A stretch of 64,000 nucleotides of DNA from Fulvia fulva (GCF_020509005.1 NC_063018.1:4402001-4466000), one strand, 5' to 3'. Shown: positions 41,300 to 54,244, counted from the first letter of the stretch. Translations and numbers: made by a program. Notes: generated by a model not told the origin, from the letters alone.

Positions 41300-44200
41300 A
41301 TGAGCACACCCACGCAAGAGCTGACGCCCGCTGTACAGTTTGACCAGCCTGCCTCACCTACTTTGCAGCGACCCAGCAGTCTCAGGCGGACGACTTCGAG
41401 AATGTATGGCTCTGGATCACAAACAGGCGTTTCTACGCCGCGATCGCAAGCCGTATCTCGACCACTCACCATCACACACGGCACTCTCGAATACAACTTC
41501 TTAATACCTACCGCGCTTCACTTCAATGCCACGCAACTGAAGGACGCTTTCCTCCACACACTCCCCGAGGCCACCGAAGAGCTTGCACAGGACGATGAGC
41601 CGTCGTCCGTCACTGAGCTGGTAGCTCGCTACATTGGCTACGTTGCGAAAGAGGTCGAGGAGGGAGAAGATCCAGAACTCTTCACTGAGGTTCTGAAGCT
41701 GCTGGTTCAAGAATTTGAGCGAGCTTTCCTGCGCGGCAATGAGGTGCATGCGGTGGCCGCAGCCCTTCCAGGCATCACCGAGAAGAAGCTAGTCACGGTG
41801 GAAGCGTACTATGCAGCTCGTGCAGCAGTGAAGCGACCCATTCGCGCGCATGAGTCTGCTCTCCTCCGCGAAGCCGCAGACGAGAATGCCTACATCTACG
41901 CAGTCTTCGGAGGCCAGGGCAACATTGAAGAGTACTTCGATGAGCTCCGCGAAGTCTACAACACATACCCTTCACTCGTGAGGGACTTCCTGAATGTCGC
42001 CGCACAACATCTTCAATACCTATCCCGCGACCCTCGAGCTTTCAAGAGCTACGCTAAGGGTCTTGACATCCTGAGATGGTTGGACAACAAGGAGACCCAG
42101 CCAGACACCGACTACCTGGTTTCCGCGCCAGTCAGCTTCCCACTAATCGGTCTCACTCAGCTTGCACACTACGTGGTGACTTGCAGAGTGCTCGGCACAC
42201 ACCCAGGCCACGTCCGCGACAGGCTCTCTGGTAGCACTGGCCACTCACAAGGTGTTGTCACTGCTGCTGCAATTGCCGCCTCATCGAATTGGGAGACTTT
42301 CGACAAGCAAGCCCGGAATGCGCTCACGATCTTGTTCTGGATTGGTGCTCGCAGCCAACAGGCCTACCCACGCACATCACTCGCGCCCAATGTCCTGCAA
42401 GACTCCATCGACGCAGGTGAGGGTGCGCCGACGCCTATGTTGACAGTCCGCGATCTTTCACGGGAAACGGTTGACAAGCTCATCGAGACGACCAACCACC
42501 ACTTGCCACAAGAACGACACATTGGCATCTCACTGGTCAACAGCGCAAGAAATTTCGTTGTGACTGGACCTCCTATGTCGCTTTACGGTCTCAACCTTCA
42601 GCTGCGGAAGATCAAGGCACCCACTGGTCTCGACCAGACTCGCGTGCCCTTCACTGAGCGCAAGGTCCGCTTCGTGAACCGCTTCCTGCCAATAACTGCG
42701 CCTTTCCACAGCCCATATCTCGTAGAAGCCATCAAGCACCTCCAGACCGATCTCGCAGACATCAACATTCCAGCCACAGAGCTCGGCATCCCAGTCTTCG
42801 ACACCCACACGGGCGAGGATCTGAGAGAAAAGAAGGATGCGAACATTGCACCACTCTTGGTCAAGATGATCTGCGAAGAGCAAGTACTTTGGGAGAAGGC
42901 AACAGTCATGCCAAACGCGACACACATCCTCGACTTTGGCCCTGGCGGTATCTCCGGCCTAGGTGTGCTCACCAACAGGAACAAGGACGGCACTGGCGTT
43001 CGCGTTATCCTTGCAGGCACAATGGATGGCACAAACACCGAGGTTGGCTACAAGCCTGAGATCTTTGACCGTGATGCCGAGCACGCTGTCAAGTACGCTG
43101 TGGACTGGTTGAAAGAGTTCGGACCAAAGCTTGTGAGAGACTCGACAGGACAGACATTCGTGGACACCAAGATGAGCAGAACGCTCGGTCTGCCTCCAGT
43201 CATGGTTGCGGGCATGACGCCCTGCACCGTGCCGTGGGACTTTGTTGCCGCGACCATGAAGGCTGGCTACGAGATTGAACTTGCAGGTGGTGGATACTAC
43301 AACGACAAGAGCATGACCGAAGCCATCTCCAAGATCGAGAAGGTCATCCCAGCCGGACGCGGAATCACTGTCAACTTGATCTACGTCAACCCTCGAGCAA
43401 TGGCTTGGCAGATCCCACTCCTAGGCAGACTGCGGGCTGAGGGTGTGCCCATCGAAGGTCTGACCATTGGTGCTGGTGTGCCGTCTATTGAGGTCGCCAA
43501 CGAGTACATTGAGACTCTGGGTCTAAAGCACATTGCTTTCAAGCCTGGATCAATGGAAGCCATTCAGGCTGTCATCAACATCGCCAAGGCCAACCCGGGC
43601 TTCCCTGTCATGATGCAGTGGACTGGAGGCCGTGGTGGTGGTCACCACTCTTTCGAGGATTTCCATCAGCCAATTCTGCAGATGTACAGCAGACTTCGAC
43701 GATGCGAGAACCTCGTCTTGCTCGCAGGATCTGGCTTCGGTGGCGCAGAAGACACCTACCCTTACTTGACTGGTGAATGGGCTCGCAAGTTTGGCTACCC
43801 ACCAATGCCATTCGATGGTGTTCTCTTCGGCTCTCGTTGCATGGTCGCCAAGGAAGCTTACACTTCAAAGGCCGCAAAGCAGGCTATTGTTGATGCGCCC
43901 GGTCTCGAGGACAGCGACTGGGAGAAGACATACAAGGGCCCTGCCGGTGGTGTCATCACTGTCCGCTCCGAGATGGGCGAGCCTATCCACAAGCTTGCCA
44001 CTCGTGGTGTTCTCTTCTGGAAGGAGATGGACGACAAGATCTTTGCGCTTGACAAGGCCAAGCGTATCCCAGAGCTTAAGAAGAACCGTGACTACATCAT
44101 CCAGAAGCTCAACGACGACTTCCAGAAGCCATGGTTCGGCCGCAACAAGGCCGGCGAGTGCGTGGACCTTGAGGACATGACCTACGGAGAGGTTGTCCGT

Positions 44201-47200
44201 CGCCTGGTCGATCTGATGTATGTCAAGCACCAGAAGCGTTGGATCGACAAGTCCCTCGCACGTCTGACTGGAGACTTCATCCGCCGCATCGAAGAACGCT
44301 TTGCTCCTGGTGACAGCGCTAGCTCTATCATCCAGAACTACAGCGAGCTCGACGATCCATTCAACACCGTGAAGAAGGTGTTGGAGACATACCCAGAGTG
44401 CGACGTCCAGCTGATCAACGCGCAAGATTGCCAGCACTTCCTGCTACTCTGCCAGCGTCGCGGTCAAAAGCCAGTGCCGTTCGTACCATGTCTTGATGAC
44501 ACATTCGAGCTCTTCTTCAAGAAGGATTCTTTGTGGCAGTCTGAGGACTTGGACGCTGTTGTTGACCAGGATGTCGGCCGTGTTGCCATCTTGCAAGGAC
44601 CTATGGCTGTGAAGTACTCCAAGATTGTGGATGAGCCAATCAAGGACATCCTTGATGGTGTTCACCAGGGCCACATCAAGTACTTGACCAAGGACCTGTA
44701 CAACGGCAACGAGGCGAAGATCCCCAAGATCGAGTACTTCGGTGGCAAGTTGATCGAGGCCAGTGGCGACATCAACCTCGAGGGTTTGACAGTCAACGAG
44801 ACCGAGCACAAGATTCTGTATCGACTGTCAGCTGTTTCTGGTACCACTCTGCCACCAATCGACAACTGGATGCAGTTGCTTGCAGGCAGGAACCACACAT
44901 GGCGCCACGCCTTTTTCACTGCCGATGCGTTCGTCCAAGGTCAAAGATACGACACGAACCCAATGCGCCGTATCTTTGCGCCAACTCCTGGCATGGTTGT
45001 TGAGATCAACCACCCCAACGACCCGAAGCGCACTGTCATCAGCGTCAAGGAGCCCACACACGGCAACCAGTACGTGCAGACTATCGAGGTTGGTCCATAC
45101 AAGAACAACGAGATCTTGGTGAACATGATCGAGGACCGCACTGTTTCCGGCAAGCCTGAGGCACTGCCGCTGCGCTTCACATACCACCCAGAGACCGGTT
45201 ACGCACCAATTCGTGAGGTCATGGACTCGCGCAACGACCGTATCAAGGAGTTCTACTACCGCATCTGGTTTGGCGACGAAGCTGTACCATTCGACACCCC
45301 AGTCACGAGTCGTTTCGACGGTGGCAGAGCAACAGTCACTAGCGAGGCCATCAACGACTTCGTGCACGCAGTTGGCAACATGGGCGAGGCTTTCGTTGAC
45401 CGACCAGGCAAGGAAGTCTTTGCACCTATGGATTTCGCCATCGTTGTCGGCTGGAAGGCCATCACCAAGCCCATCTTCCCACGCAAGATCGACGGTGATC
45501 TGCTCAAACTTGTGCACTTGTCCAACGGCTTCCGCATGATCCCAGGTGCAGCACCACTCAAGAAGGGCGATGTCCTCGACACCACTGCTGAGGTCAACGC
45601 TGTCATCAACCAGGACTCTGGCAAGATGGTCGAAGTCTGCGGCACTATCACTCGTGATGGTGAGCCTGTTATGGAAGTGACAAGCCAGTTCCTGTACCGC
45701 GGTGCATACACTGATTTCGAGAACACCTTCCAGCGAAAGGTCGAGACCCCAATGCAGATTCACCTAGCTTCCAGCAAGGACGTGGCCGTTCTGCAGTCCA
45801 AGGAGTGGTTCAAGATCGATAACACCGATGTCGATCTGCTTGGTCAGACCCTCGTGTTCAAGCTTCAGAGCTTGGTGCGCTACAAGAACAAGACCGTGTT
45901 CTCGTCGATACAGACCCAAGGTGACGTTGAGCTCGAGCTGCCCACGAAGGAGATCATCAAGGTTGCCACCGTTGAGTACGAAGCTGGTGCATCTTACGGC
46001 AACCCAGTCCTGGACTACCTTACGCGCAACGGATCTGCTCTCGACCAACCAGTCAACTTCGAGAACCCAATTCCTCTCAGCGGCAAGACCCCATTGGTCC
46101 TCAAGGCTCCTTCTTCCAACGAGACATACGCTCGCGTTTCTGGCGATTACAACCCTATCCACGTGTCGCGCGTCTTCTCGCAGTACGCTGGTCTGCCTGG
46201 CACCATCACACATGGCATGTACTCCAGCGCTGCCGTGCGCAGTCTTGTTGAGACCTGGGCAGCTGAGAACAACGTCGGTCGTGTCCGCAGCTTCCATGCT
46301 TCTCTCGTGGGTATGGTCTTGCCAGATGACACGATCGAGGTCAAGCTGCAGCACGTTGGTATGGTTGCTGGTCGCAAGATCATCAAGATTGAGGCACAAA
46401 AGGCAGAGACCGAGGAGAAGGTTCTGCTCGCTGAGGCCGAGGTCGAGCAGCCAGTGTCCGCCTACGTGTTCACTGGTCAAGGTTCGCAAGAACAGGGCAT
46501 GGGTATGGATCTGTACAACTCCAGCGCTGTCGCCAAGGAGGTCTGGGACCGTGCCGACAAGCACTTTATGGACAACTACGGCTTCGCCATCACGCATATT
46601 GTCAAGAACAACCCGAAAGAGTTCACCGTGCACTTCGGTGGAGCCCGAGGCAAGGCCATTCGCAAGAACTACATGGACATGACCTTCGAGACTGTGGCAT
46701 CCGATGGCAGCATCAAGTCGGAGAAGATCTTCAAGGAGATCACCGAAGAGACCACCTCGTACACCTACCGCTCGCCGACTGGTTTGCTCTCCGCCACACA
46801 GTTCACTCAGCCTGCATTGACTCTTATGGAGAAGGCATCTTTCGAGGACATGATCTCGAAGGGCCTAGTTCAACGCGACAGCAGTTTCGCTGGTCACTCC
46901 TTGGGAGAGTACAGTGCCCTTGCCGCGCTTGCCGAAGTCATGCCAATCGAGTCGCTTGTGTCGGTCGTGTTCTACCGTGGCTTGACTATGCAAGTGGCTG
47001 TCGAGCGTGACGAAGCTGGGCGCTCCAACTACTCCATGTGCGCTGTCAATCCATCGCGTATTGGCAAGACGTTTAGCGAACAGGCACTGCAGTATGTTGT
47101 CGAGAACATCGCGGAGACTACTACCTGGTTGTTGGAGATCGTCAACTTGAACGTCTACAACCAGCAGTACGTCTGCGCTGGTGACCTGCGTGCATTGGAC

Positions 47201-47683
47201 TGCCTTACGAATGTGCTCAATTACCTCAAGTCGCAGAAGATCGACATCCAGCAGCTGATGCAGACCATGAGCCTAGAAGACGTCAAGTCACACCTGGTTG
47301 AGATCATCAAGAAGTGTGCCAAACAGACCGAGGCCAAGCCAAAGCCAATCGACCTTCAGCGCGGTTTCGCTACTATCCCACTGAAGGGTATCGATGTGCC
47401 GTTCCACAGCACGTTCTTGCGATCTGGTGTCAAGCCATTCCGATCATTCTTGCTCAAGAAGATCAACAAGACGAGCATTGACCCCAGCAAGCTCGTTGGC
47501 AAGTACATCCCCAACGTCACTGCTAAGCCATTCGAGCTTACCAAGGAGTACTTTGAGGATGTCTACCGTTTGACCAAGTCTCCACGCATTGGAAACATCT
47601 TGGACAATTGGGACAAGTATGAATCGGATGAGCCGAACGTGCAGAGGCCGAGAGCGGGAAGTGTTGCTGTGCCTTCGTCATAA
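41300..47683 (+). CDS. FAS1: Fatty acid synthase beta subunit
   Basis: The intronless product has 2,127 aa. The beta subunit performs acetyl transfer, enoyl reduction, dehydration and malonyl/palmitoyl transfer in the cytosolic FAS dodecamer. Domains in order: a leader with [15 protein letters not shown]; acetyltransferase with the nucleophile in [10 protein letters not shown] (about residue 314); FMN enoyl reductase from about 627 ([35 protein letters not shown]); hot-dog dehydratase region with [14 protein letters not shown] (about 1,635); and malonyl/palmitoyl transferase ([17 protein letters not shown] about 1,720, nucleophile in [13 protein letters not shown] about 1,865, VPFHST about 2,033). 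Length and start fit primary-metabolism FAS1, not a toxin-pathway FAS; nearby genes give no sign of a polyketide cluster. Several antisense open frames inside it are codon-bias shadows. Confidence 0.95.
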   Translation: MSTPTQELTPAVQFDQPASPTLQRPSSLRRTTSRMYGSGSQTGVSTPRSQAVSRPLTITHGTLEYNFLIPTALHFNATQLKDAFLHTLPEATEELAQDDEPSSVTELVARYIGYVAKEVEEGEDPELFTEVLKLLVQEFERAFLRGNEVHAVAAALPGITEKKLVTVEAYYAARAAVKRPIRAHESALLREAADENAYIYAVFGGQGNIEEYFDELREVYNTYPSLVRDFLNVAAQHLQYLSRDPRAFKSYAKGLDILRWLDNKETQPDTDYLVSAPVSFPLIGLTQLAHYVVTCRVLGTHPGHVRDRLSGSTGHSQGVVTAAAIAASSNWETFDKQARNALTILFWIGARSQQAYPRTSLAPNVLQDSIDAGEGAPTPMLTVRDLSRETVDKLIETTNHHLPQERHIGISLVNSARNFVVTGPPMSLYGLNLQLRKIKAPTGLDQTRVPFTERKVRFVNRFLPITAPFHSPYLVEAIKHLQTDLADINIPATELGIPVFDTHTGEDLREKKDANIAPLLVKMICEEQVLWEKATVMPNATHILDFGPGGISGLGVLTNRNKDGTGVRVILAGTMDGTNTEVGYKPEIFDRDAEHAVKYAVDWLKEFGPKLVRDSTGQTFVDTKMSRTLGLPPVMVAGMTPCTVPWDFVAATMKAGYEIELAGGGYYNDKSMTEAISKIEKVIPAGRGITVNLIYVNPRAMAWQIPLLGRLRAEGVPIEGLTIGAGVPSIEVANEYIETLGLKHIAFKPGSMEAIQAVINIAKANPGFPVMMQWTGGRGGGHHSFEDFHQPILQMYSRLRRCENLVLLAGSGFGGAEDTYPYLTGEWARKFGYPPMPFDGVLFGSRCMVAKEAYTSKAAKQAIVDAPGLEDSDWEKTYKGPAGGVITVRSEMGEPIHKLATRGVLFWKEMDDKIFALDKAKRIPELKKNRDYIIQKLNDDFQKPWFGRNKAGECVDLEDMTYGEVVRRLVDLMYVKHQKRWIDKSLARLTGDFIRRIEERFAPGDSASSIIQNYSELDDPFNTVKKVLETYPECDVQLINAQDCQHFLLLCQRRGQKPVPFVPCLDDTFELFFKKDSLWQSEDLDAVVDQDVGRVAILQGPMAVKYSKIVDEPIKDILDGVHQGHIKYLTKDLYNGNEAKIPKIEYFGGKLIEASGDINLEGLTVNETEHKILYRLSAVSGTTLPPIDNWMQLLAGRNHTWRHAFFTADAFVQGQRYDTNPMRRIFAPTPGMVVEINHPNDPKRTVISVKEPTHGNQYVQTIEVGPYKNNEILVNMIEDRTVSGKPEALPLRFTYHPETGYAPIREVMDSRNDRIKEFYYRIWFGDEAVPFDTPVTSRFDGGRATVTSEAINDFVHAVGNMGEAFVDRPGKEVFAPMDFAIVVGWKAITKPIFPRKIDGDLLKLVHLSNGFRMIPGAAPLKKGDVLDTTAEVNAVINQDSGKMVEVCGTITRDGEPVMEVTSQFLYRGAYTDFENTFQRKVETPMQIHLASSKDVAVLQSKEWFKIDNTDVDLLGQTLVFKLQSLVRYKNKTVFSSIQTQGDVELELPTKEIIKVATVEYEAGASYGNPVLDYLTRNGSALDQPVNFENPIPLSGKTPLVLKAPSSNETYARVSGDYNPIHVSRVFSQYAGLPGTITHGMYSSAAVRSLVETWAAENNVGRVRSFHASLVGMVLPDDTIEVKLQHVGMVAGRKIIKIEAQKAETEEKVLLAEAEVEQPVSAYVFTGQGSQEQGMGMDLYNSSAVAKEVWDRADKHFMDNYGFAITHIVKNNPKEFTVHFGGARGKAIRKNYMDMTFETVASDGSIKSEKIFKEITEETTSYTYRSPTGLLSATQFTQPALTLMEKASFEDMISKGLVQRDSSFAGHSLGEYSALAALAEVMPIESLVSVVFYRGLTMQVAVERDEAGRSNYSMCAVNPSRIGKTFSEQALQYVVENIAETTTWLLEIVNLNVYNQQYVCAGDLRALDCLTNVLNYLKSQKIDIQQLMQTMSLEDVKSHLVEIIKKCAKQTEAKPKPIDLQRGFATIPLKGIDVPFHSTFLRSGVKPFRSFLLKKINKTSIDPSKLVGKYIPNVTAKPFELTKEYFEDVYRLTKSPRIGNILDNWDKYESDEPNVQRPRAGSVAVPSS

Positions 47684-48651
47684 GGGCTTTGTGATTCGAT
47701 TGCCAATGAGCAGGGTGTTTGGAGTTTGGGCATGAGCGCGATATGGGCGCTGCGCTTGGGAACGAGGATGATACTCTTATGTACAGAATTGTAGATGTCA
47801 GCAGATGACGATGGGAGCTTTTAGATAGAGTGTAACAGTTCGTGCGACAAGCCGTCTCTTCGATTCATCGGCAGTTCTGGAATGGTGAGGGCCATGCGCC
47901 ATGGAGGCGGTCAGCCGCATGGCACCGCGTTCGTCACTCAGCAGAAGCGAGAGAGATTGGCTATGCGCTACTGAAGGAACGTCAGCTGTCAAGCTTGTCG
48001 AGCACGTTCTTATGGTTGTATACCTTCATCAGCCGCATGTAACAACGGACTTGGGTGTGCGCTAAGTGGACAGGACCAGACTTGAAGAGGACAATCATGG
48101 TCAACGCGCGGCCTTCCATTCCTTGGAACCATCAGGACAGACTTACAGTTCCAGCCAAACGCTCATCCAGAAAATCTACCTCCCGCGCGCCGAACACAAT
48201 GCTTCCCACAACCTCACCAACTCACATCCTGGCTCTAAACACAATGTCCACCACCCACCCCCCATCCCCAAACCCACCCCACCGCCGCCGCCGCCTTAAT
48301 GCACGCCCGGACATGCAACGATACCGCCGATTGCGCCGCACTGGAGTGCTGAGTTTCAGTCTCTGCACGCCAGAACATCGTATTGACGACCTACGGTACT
48401 CAAACCACGTCCTGTACAACGTCTACGCTTACTATGGAGTATGCACTGTTGCATGATCGACGCATGATACTGGAAACTGTGTAAAGATCATGAACATGCG
48501 GAGCTCTCGAGAAGCCGTCTTGCCAAGTACGCAAGAAGCTACGAAGCAAGGACAAAGATGCATGGAAACCTGCCCTGAGAGATTCAGTGAGTGATGAGAA
48601 GCGTGATCCAGCTCTAGCTGGGAGGATCAGTTGATTTGGTCAACAAAGACC
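47684..48651. other. Intergenic, no gene supported
   Basis: Nearly 1 kb between FAS1 and the Cys/Trp-rich unknown. A C-rich low-complexity tract lies at about 48,240-48,295. Short frames show no motif. Confidence 0.4.
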
Positions 48652-49553
48652 ATGGATTTGGCAAGCCGGAAAGACCAATGCGGAATGACCTCCCTTTGTC
48701 CCGAGAACAACAATTCTCGTTCCAAGCCAGAGACTTGCAGAGACTTCTCCCAACCAATGGCGACTCACCCACCGCAGCCAGACTGTGACGACCGCATCAA
48801 TCACCCGGCCAGGAACGTACCTGGGGCACCCAACTGTTCCTCTACGGGCACGACTCCTGCGAATGCATGGTGGACCAGGCGTGACTGCTTTGTTGGCGTT
48901 AGATCTACCAACCATGGTGCAGCTCACCAGATCTGCGGGGGGTGCGACAATGTGACGCAAACTCATCCTTCTGTTGTGCAAGCCCTCGCAGATCCGATAC
49001 TCATATCCCCGCAGCCACAGGCTATCTTATGGGGCGCTCCTGGCGGCGCTGGACCACCGAATACATGGACTGCGCGGTTCACGAGACTATGTAGCTCGTG
49101 TGCCAACCAGGAACGCATGAAGTATTGGCATTGGTGCCACAATTACGGCGGGCCGGATGAATATGGAGCTAGAATGGTGATTGCTGGAGGAAGTGCACGC
49201 GCTACGTGGAAGCGGTATGTCGTTTGGTTTCTAACAGATCGTGGAGGATACTCATGCTGTGTAGGTGGCCTCGCAGAGGTTGCAAATGCTGGCTTTTAAT
49301 CAATGGCCAACAAGGTCCGCCAGAAAGAGGCGGCGCAGCCAGGAGGTGTCTAAACGATCAGCTGGACCTCGTCAGAAGGGTTTATGACCGGCGCCACACC
49401 AACGACCAGTGGCTGCGAGATCTCGCCCTGGATCATAAGGGTCGCTTGTGTCTCGCGAGCGCGAAGCGCAAGAGACCGAGGGACCGCAGAAATGCATCAA
49501 CGTATCGTGCTTGTCGTTGGCGGCTCCGAAGTGGACACCATGGGAATTTCTGA
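48652..49553 (+). CDS. Cys/Trp-rich hypothetical protein
   Basis: Two exons, 48652-49214 and 49265-49553, join across a 50-nt intron (GTATGT donor, TGTGTAG acceptor). The start is uncertain: ATG 48652 is the first in frame, and ATG 48757 (MATHPPQPDCDDR) is an alternative giving 248 aa. The first part has paired cysteines and tryptophans (CSSTGTTPANAWWTRRDC, HQICGGCDNVTQTHPS, RLCSSCANQERMKYWHWC) that look like a zinc-binding fold. The second exon is very basic (RRGCKCWLLINGQQGPPE, ending in Arg-rich sequence). I do not recognise a family. No signal peptide is seen. Confidence 0.5.
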
Positions 49554-50119
49554 GATGTAAGCAAATACTCCGCCCGTTATGGCATCCGCCGTGACTGACC
49601 TTGACACCACAGATATCAATGCTTGGTTTGCCAGGGAATCGTACATGATCGGTTTCCTGGTCCTCTCCCTCCCCCTGGCACCTGCCCTGCGTGGGCGCTG
49701 CCGGCCGCCAGTGTGCCGCCGTCAGTCAGCATACCCGGCGCCATCGAGGTACAACCTGCGCACTCGACCGTCTCCGTATCGGCGTACCGTGGGCGATCTA
49801 AGCCTTGGGCGAGCTCGTATAGAACAGACATGCTGCCAGCTCAGTGGCGGACGATGCTTGGTCCCTTGCCATTTCGGCCCGACTGATCAGTGCAGTGATG
49901 TCATGCCGAAGCTCGCGTCGATGCGAAGCACGTGCGGCCAAGTGGGAGTCCAGAATGGGTGTAGATCTCCCTTACGAAGCAATCTTGAGACGCTTACGAG
50001 TCCCGCGTCACAATCACCAATATTCTTGCCATTGATCCAGCTCCAAGGTTTGCTGCAAAGTTGCCACGACCGCAACGACTACCAAACGCCAATGGAGCGC
50101 TGAAGGGACAAACGACACG

Positions 50120-51772
50120 ATGAAGGATATCCTCCCCATCGCCCACTTCAACAATCGTGTTGCTCACGGATCCGCTGGCCACGTGAAGACGAGCACACCT
50201 ACAGATGGCGGCTCCAAGAACGAGCCGCCGGCGAGAAAGCCAACAGACAAACGGAGGTCGGCCTTTGGCTTGATCCCGCACCACCAGTACATCTCCAAGA
50301 AGAACGCCATCTACCAAACGCAGTCACAGCGACCACGATGGGTGCTACACATGCAAGCGCAGATGTGGCGCTTCCTCATGAGCATCGGCATGTTGCTACA
50401 CAGACTGGCTCCTCCGCGACCACCGAAGCCCAACTTCTACCGGACAGTACCCACCCACGTATCCGGCACGCCTGGAGATATTATCTTGTACTTTTACGTG
50501 CCGTCAGACTACCATACGCAGAAGAGGCTATGGACGGACCGGGACGATGAGGACGATGAGGAAAGTGCACAGCCTCGTGATAGGAACAAGATGAGGATGA
50601 GCATTGGATCGATCGGTGACGTTGTCATGAGAAGGAGCAAGAGCTTCAAGAGATGGGGCGGATACCCGGTGGTTATCAACTTTCACGGCGGAGGCTTCAC
50701 TCTTGGCTCACCTCACGACGACGCTCGTTGGTGTGGAACAGTGGTCCAAGAGTGCAATGCCGTCGTGGTCAGTGTTGACTATCGACTCGCGCCGGAGTTT
50801 CCCTTCCCGACTGCTGTCGAAGATGGTGTAGACGCTGTCCTGTACATTCATAAACACGCTGAGGAGCTTGGCATAAATCCGGATAAGATCGCACTATCTG
50901 GATTCTCGTCTGGTGGTAACATGGCATTCACTGTCCCCCTACGGCTCTATGACCAACAGACTGGCTTCGCTCGAGACGACTCTCGTCTTGACGTTTCCCA
51001 GCCAAATGGTGCTCAAGCGGGCGTTGACACACAGACGGGCAAAGTGGAAGTCCACGATGCACCCGCCTCATCCTCATCAGACCTTACAGGCTCCAGCTCA
51101 TCAACGCAGGTCCCTGCAGAGCACAACACCGCTGAGATTCTCGACCCCAACGGCCCACCACCCGACCCGACCAGGAACGTAAAGCAATCCGCAACCTTCA
51201 CCGAGCGCAGCGTCCCAGACGAAACAGGCGACATCCTACCCGAAGTCCGTATCAAGTGCATAGTCCCTTGGTACCCATCGCTGGACTACACGCGCACCCG
51301 CGAAGAACGCCGCGCAACCTGCGTCCGAGCCGACCAAGAGCTTCCCTCCCTCTTCACCAACCTCTTCGACGATTCATACCTCCACCCTCCGAAAGACGTT
51401 TCCCTCGACTCTCCGTACCTCTCTCCCGGCGTCGCACCAACCTCCCTCCTCCGCAACGCCCTCCCACAAGAAATCATCATGCACACCTGCGAATGGGACA
51501 TGCTCCTCGACGAAGGTGAAACCTTCCGCGAACGTCTCACATCTGACGATGTCGGCAAGAACGTCGTATACACCATGGTCGAAGGCGTACCGCATGGATG
51601 GGACAAAGCGCCGAATCCTTGGAAACCAACACCCGGTGTGAAGGAGCACTATCTCAAGGCTTGCAAAGAGCTAAAGAGGGTCTTTGGAGATCTGCCGAGA
51701 CGCGGGACGGGCATGTCGGCTGCTGCTGTGGCGGCGGCGGGGGATCAGCCGAGGAAGAGTATTGTGCGGTAG
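50120..51772 (+). CDS. Alpha/beta hydrolase fold-3 (HSL-type) esterase or lipase
   Basis: The intronless 550-aa product belongs to the hormone-sensitive-lipase group. The oxyanion motif HGGGF lies near residue 189, YRLAPEFPFP near 218, the nucleophile in GFSSGGN near 262, the acid in CEWDMLLDEGE near 458 and the histidine in EGVPHGWDKAPNPW near 490, so the catalytic triad is complete. An N-terminal extension of about 115 residues precedes the fold and contains a short hydrophobic stretch (MWRFLMSIGMLLHRLAPP). A disordered insertion (about residues 275-370) sits between nucleophile and cap. The likely substrate is a short or medium acyl ester or sterol ester, not resolvable here. The coding strand is C-rich at about 51.1-51.6 kb, then G-rich to the end. 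Confidence 0.8.
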   Translation: MKDILPIAHFNNRVAHGSAGHVKTSTPTDGGSKNEPPARKPTDKRRSAFGLIPHHQYISKKNAIYQTQSQRPRWVLHMQAQMWRFLMSIGMLLHRLAPPRPPKPNFYRTVPTHVSGTPGDIILYFYVPSDYHTQKRLWTDRDDEDDEESAQPRDRNKMRMSIGSIGDVVMRRSKSFKRWGGYPVVINFHGGGFTLGSPHDDARWCGTVVQECNAVVVSVDYRLAPEFPFPTAVEDGVDAVLYIHKHAEELGINPDKIALSGFSSGGNMAFTVPLRLYDQQTGFARDDSRLDVSQPNGAQAGVDTQTGKVEVHDAPASSSSDLTGSSSSTQVPAEHNTAEILDPNGPPPDPTRNVKQSATFTERSVPDETGDILPEVRIKCIVPWYPSLDYTRTREERRATCVRADQELPSLFTNLFDDSYLHPPKDVSLDSPYLSPGVAPTSLLRNALPQEIIMHTCEWDMLLDEGETFRERLTSDDVGKNVVYTMVEGVPHGWDKAPNPWKPTPGVKEHYLKACKELKRVFGDLPRRGTGMSAAAVAAAGDQPRKSIVR

Positions 51773-51945
51773 GACGCGAGATGCGGGTTCATCTGGACGT
51801 GTGTGGAGTTTGATGTTGAGGCTTTGAAGCGTGGGAGCGTACTTAGCGGGAGTTTGCGGGAAAGGGAACTGGGAAGGGGAAGGGAACGTGTAGGATACGT
51901 TCAGTGAACAGACCGATGGGTAGAGGCGCATAATTCGAGGAATTG

Positions 51946-52659
51946 TTATCCAGTCTCGGTCCGCCAAGGATTGAAGACGTATTCACCATCACCCCTATCG
52001 CTTTCCCGCTCCAAATTGGTAGAGCTCGATCTCAAAGGCCTTCTAACCATATGATAGCACTCCCAGTTCGCGAAATATGGCGTTTCCTGGGCTCTCTCCG
52101 CGGACAAGTCGAAGATCTCCACGCCAGAATGGAGGACTGAATCGACCCGATTACCGCTGGTGGACCGCTTGTAGCTGGCTCGTTCCGGGGTTTCGTCCAG
52201 GAACGCTTCGATCCTTGGGAGATACAAATCATACAGAGATCTGGAGTACTCCCGGATTTCGCTCTGTCGTCTGTCCTCCTGAGGCCGAGCTGGATGAGGG
52301 TTGGCCTTGGAGTGTTCATCCGGGATCTTGTCGCGCTCCAAGGCATTCGCAATTTCTACTGCTCCCAAGACCACGATCGTTAGCATGACTACAGTGAAGA
52401 TTGCGGTCTGCTTTAAGAGGTTCGTGAGCTTTCGCTTTGCTTTGCGGGCTAGTTGGTGGGCCTTTCGGATGATTAAGGCTACTGTTCCAGCTAGGGCTAG
52501 GAGGATGCATAGATAGGCTGTTATGGCTAGGAATATTATTGTGCAGATGGGCCAGGTTGGACGGGTTTGCCCCGGTCTTGGTGTATGAGGGCTTGGGGTT
52601 TGTTGGTGTGGACTGTGGAGGCGTGGTGAATCTCGTGGTGAGGATCTGGTGCGGACCAT
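51946..52659 (-). CDS. Hypothetical small membrane protein
   Basis: The 237-aa product begins at ATG 52659 with a Pro/Ser/Arg-rich cytosolic-looking leader, followed by two hydrophobic helices (ICTIIFLAITAYLCILLALA and TAIFTVVMLTIVVLGAVEIA) separated by a basic loop. The rest is soluble and charged (SLYDLYLPRIEAFLDETPE, ETPYFANWECYHMVRR). No family is recognised. It lies 385 bp beyond the 3' end of the tandem membrane-protein pair on the same strand but shares no clear motif with it. Confidence 0.5.
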   Translation of the reverse strand: MVRTRSSPRDSPRLHSPHQQTPSPHTPRPGQTRPTWPICTIIFLAITAYLCILLALAGTVALIIRKAHQLARKAKRKLTNLLKQTAIFTVVMLTIVVLGAVEIANALERDKIPDEHSKANPHPARPQEDRRQSEIREYSRSLYDLYLPRIEAFLDETPERASYKRSTSGNRVDSVLHSGVEIFDLSAERAQETPYFANWECYHMVRRPLRSSSTNLERESDRGDGEYVFNPWRTETG

Positions 52660-53044
52660 TGCGGACGGGTTTGGGAGCGTTGGAGGGACTTGGAGGTTGA
52701 GGAGAGAGACGGTGGGTGAGAAGAAATGTGTGAGTAGTGTGAAAATGCTGATCGTGATTAGGAAAAAATGTCAGCCTTCAAGAAGAAGCTACCTCCGACA
52801 GGATCTCTGGTGAAGGTTTTGTTTGAAGCAGCCACATGGGTATGTCTTGGCATCTCATGGAAACGGCACGTGCCATTATTGCTTGATTTTTGGCCTTCCA
52901 TACCCGCTGTCGATATGCAGATACATCGAAGGGGCTGAAGAAAGAGAGTAAGAAACAGTACAAGACAGCAAAGAAGCAACATCTTGAAGAGAGTAAAGAG
53001 CATCACTTTCAGACTTACCACCACACGAGGCCAAAGGTCGCAAC

Positions 53045-54244
53045 TTAATCTTCCCTCATAACGACCGGCCCATCCACAACGTGAAAGTCTAGGCACATCT
53101 CAAAATCATCCTCTTCATCCTCAGTGCAATCGAAAGCCCGTATGGAATCAAGACCCTTGAGTCCGAAGTACGCTTTATGCTGCACGAGGAAGTAAGCTGT
53201 TCCCGCGCCATTGGCAGTGCCCATGATGGCTTCAGCCGCTTCTTCGTGGATCTTCCATTCCCAGCCTGGATACTATGGAATACGTTAGCAGTCGATCTCG
53301 ACACCTTCGCCGAGGCCTGATCGACTGTACTTACCCCTGGCGGTCTCTCTTGCCCACCCGTCCTAACACCGCCGTTCCGTGCAGCTCTGGCTGTGGAGAC
53401 AGTCTCCTCATTACGGATCTTGATTCTTAGAAAGTGTTGGATCTTCCTCTTCTGCTCCTCACTGCTCCCAGCCTGGTGATGTAGTTCCTGCCAGTCTAAG
53501 AACACGATATCAGACCATTGCGTCAGCGCTGGGGCGGTAACGTCGAGCTCGTTCAGCTTGATCTGATAGTCGGGTGAGTAGTTAAAATCTGCCACGAGGA
53601 CGCCGTCGGCAAGACTGAAGAGGTTCTGGTAGGAGGCTTCACTCGCTGGGTGGTCGTGGTCCATCTCGGTCCAGGCTGATGGGGTGGTGGACCTCTGGGA
53701 GAGCCCGAAGATTTGGAGGACTGTGCGGATCTTGAGGGCGCGGATGGCTTTGAGGAAAGGGTTCTGGGGGTAGAGATGTTAGCGCTTGAATGGTGCAAGT
53801 CATGCCGTGCCTCGTGCATGCACTTACATCGCCAGGCTTGTCGAGAGTCCACTGCTCTGTCTCCCATCCATTCTGCTCGAGAGCTGCGAAGTCTGTCCAC
53901 TGGGCTTGTGGCTTCACTTTTTAGATGTCCATGTTCATTGCACAGACAAGCCAGTGTCCCTTCTTGACCTTCTTGTCCCACCAGTCGTCTCGCTTCTGGA
54001 ATGCAAAGGGTTCATGAGCTGGTATCGGTTGCCAGACACTGCTAGCGTTTTGTACTACCAATTCTGTAGTGCTGCGGGTGTTGTAAGACAAAGGCGGAGC
54101 GATGGTGCAGATCGACAGAAGTGAGATAACAGCCACGACGATGGTCGCCGTGGCCACTTTGAGCCATACTCGCTGTGCTGTTCGCGACCGTGTCTCTGGA
54201 GCTTTCAGTCCTGGCTCAGTATCCGTGTTGTCTGGTTGCGACAT
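53045..54244 (-). pseudogene. Single-pass membrane protein of an unrecognised tandem family, copy A (in-frame stop)
   Basis: Exons 53828-54244, 53335-53763 and 53045-53272 are all phase 0; donors are GTAAGT and the branches ACATC/GCTAAC-like. Together they give 357 codons, with a TAA at 53921-53923 as codon 108. The product would have a short N-terminal tail, one membrane helix (VATATIVVAVISLLSI, about residues 30-48) and an exoplasmic domain with KKGHWLVCAMNM, WTDFAALEQNGWE, LTQWSDIVFLDWQELHHQ and a striking C-terminal block YPGWEWKIHEEAAEAIMG-TANGAGTAYFLVQHK. The neighbouring copy B reads through the TAA position with a Ser codon and the same spacing, so the stop is a nonsense change in this copy, unless it is removed by an unusual intron. 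Function unknown. Confidence 0.6.

Noticed and set aside
44828..46682. Long antisense and shifted frames inside FAS1
   Set aside because: They mirror the codon bias of the strongly supported FAS1 frame and carry no domain.
34215..47683. FAS pair as part of a toxin or polyketide gene cluster
   Set aside because: Sizes, N termini and neighbours fit the primary fatty acid synthase; no polyketide synthase or tailoring genes nearby.
49579..50103. 174-codon frame upstream of the esterase
   Set aside because: No recognisable features and it overlaps the expected promoter.
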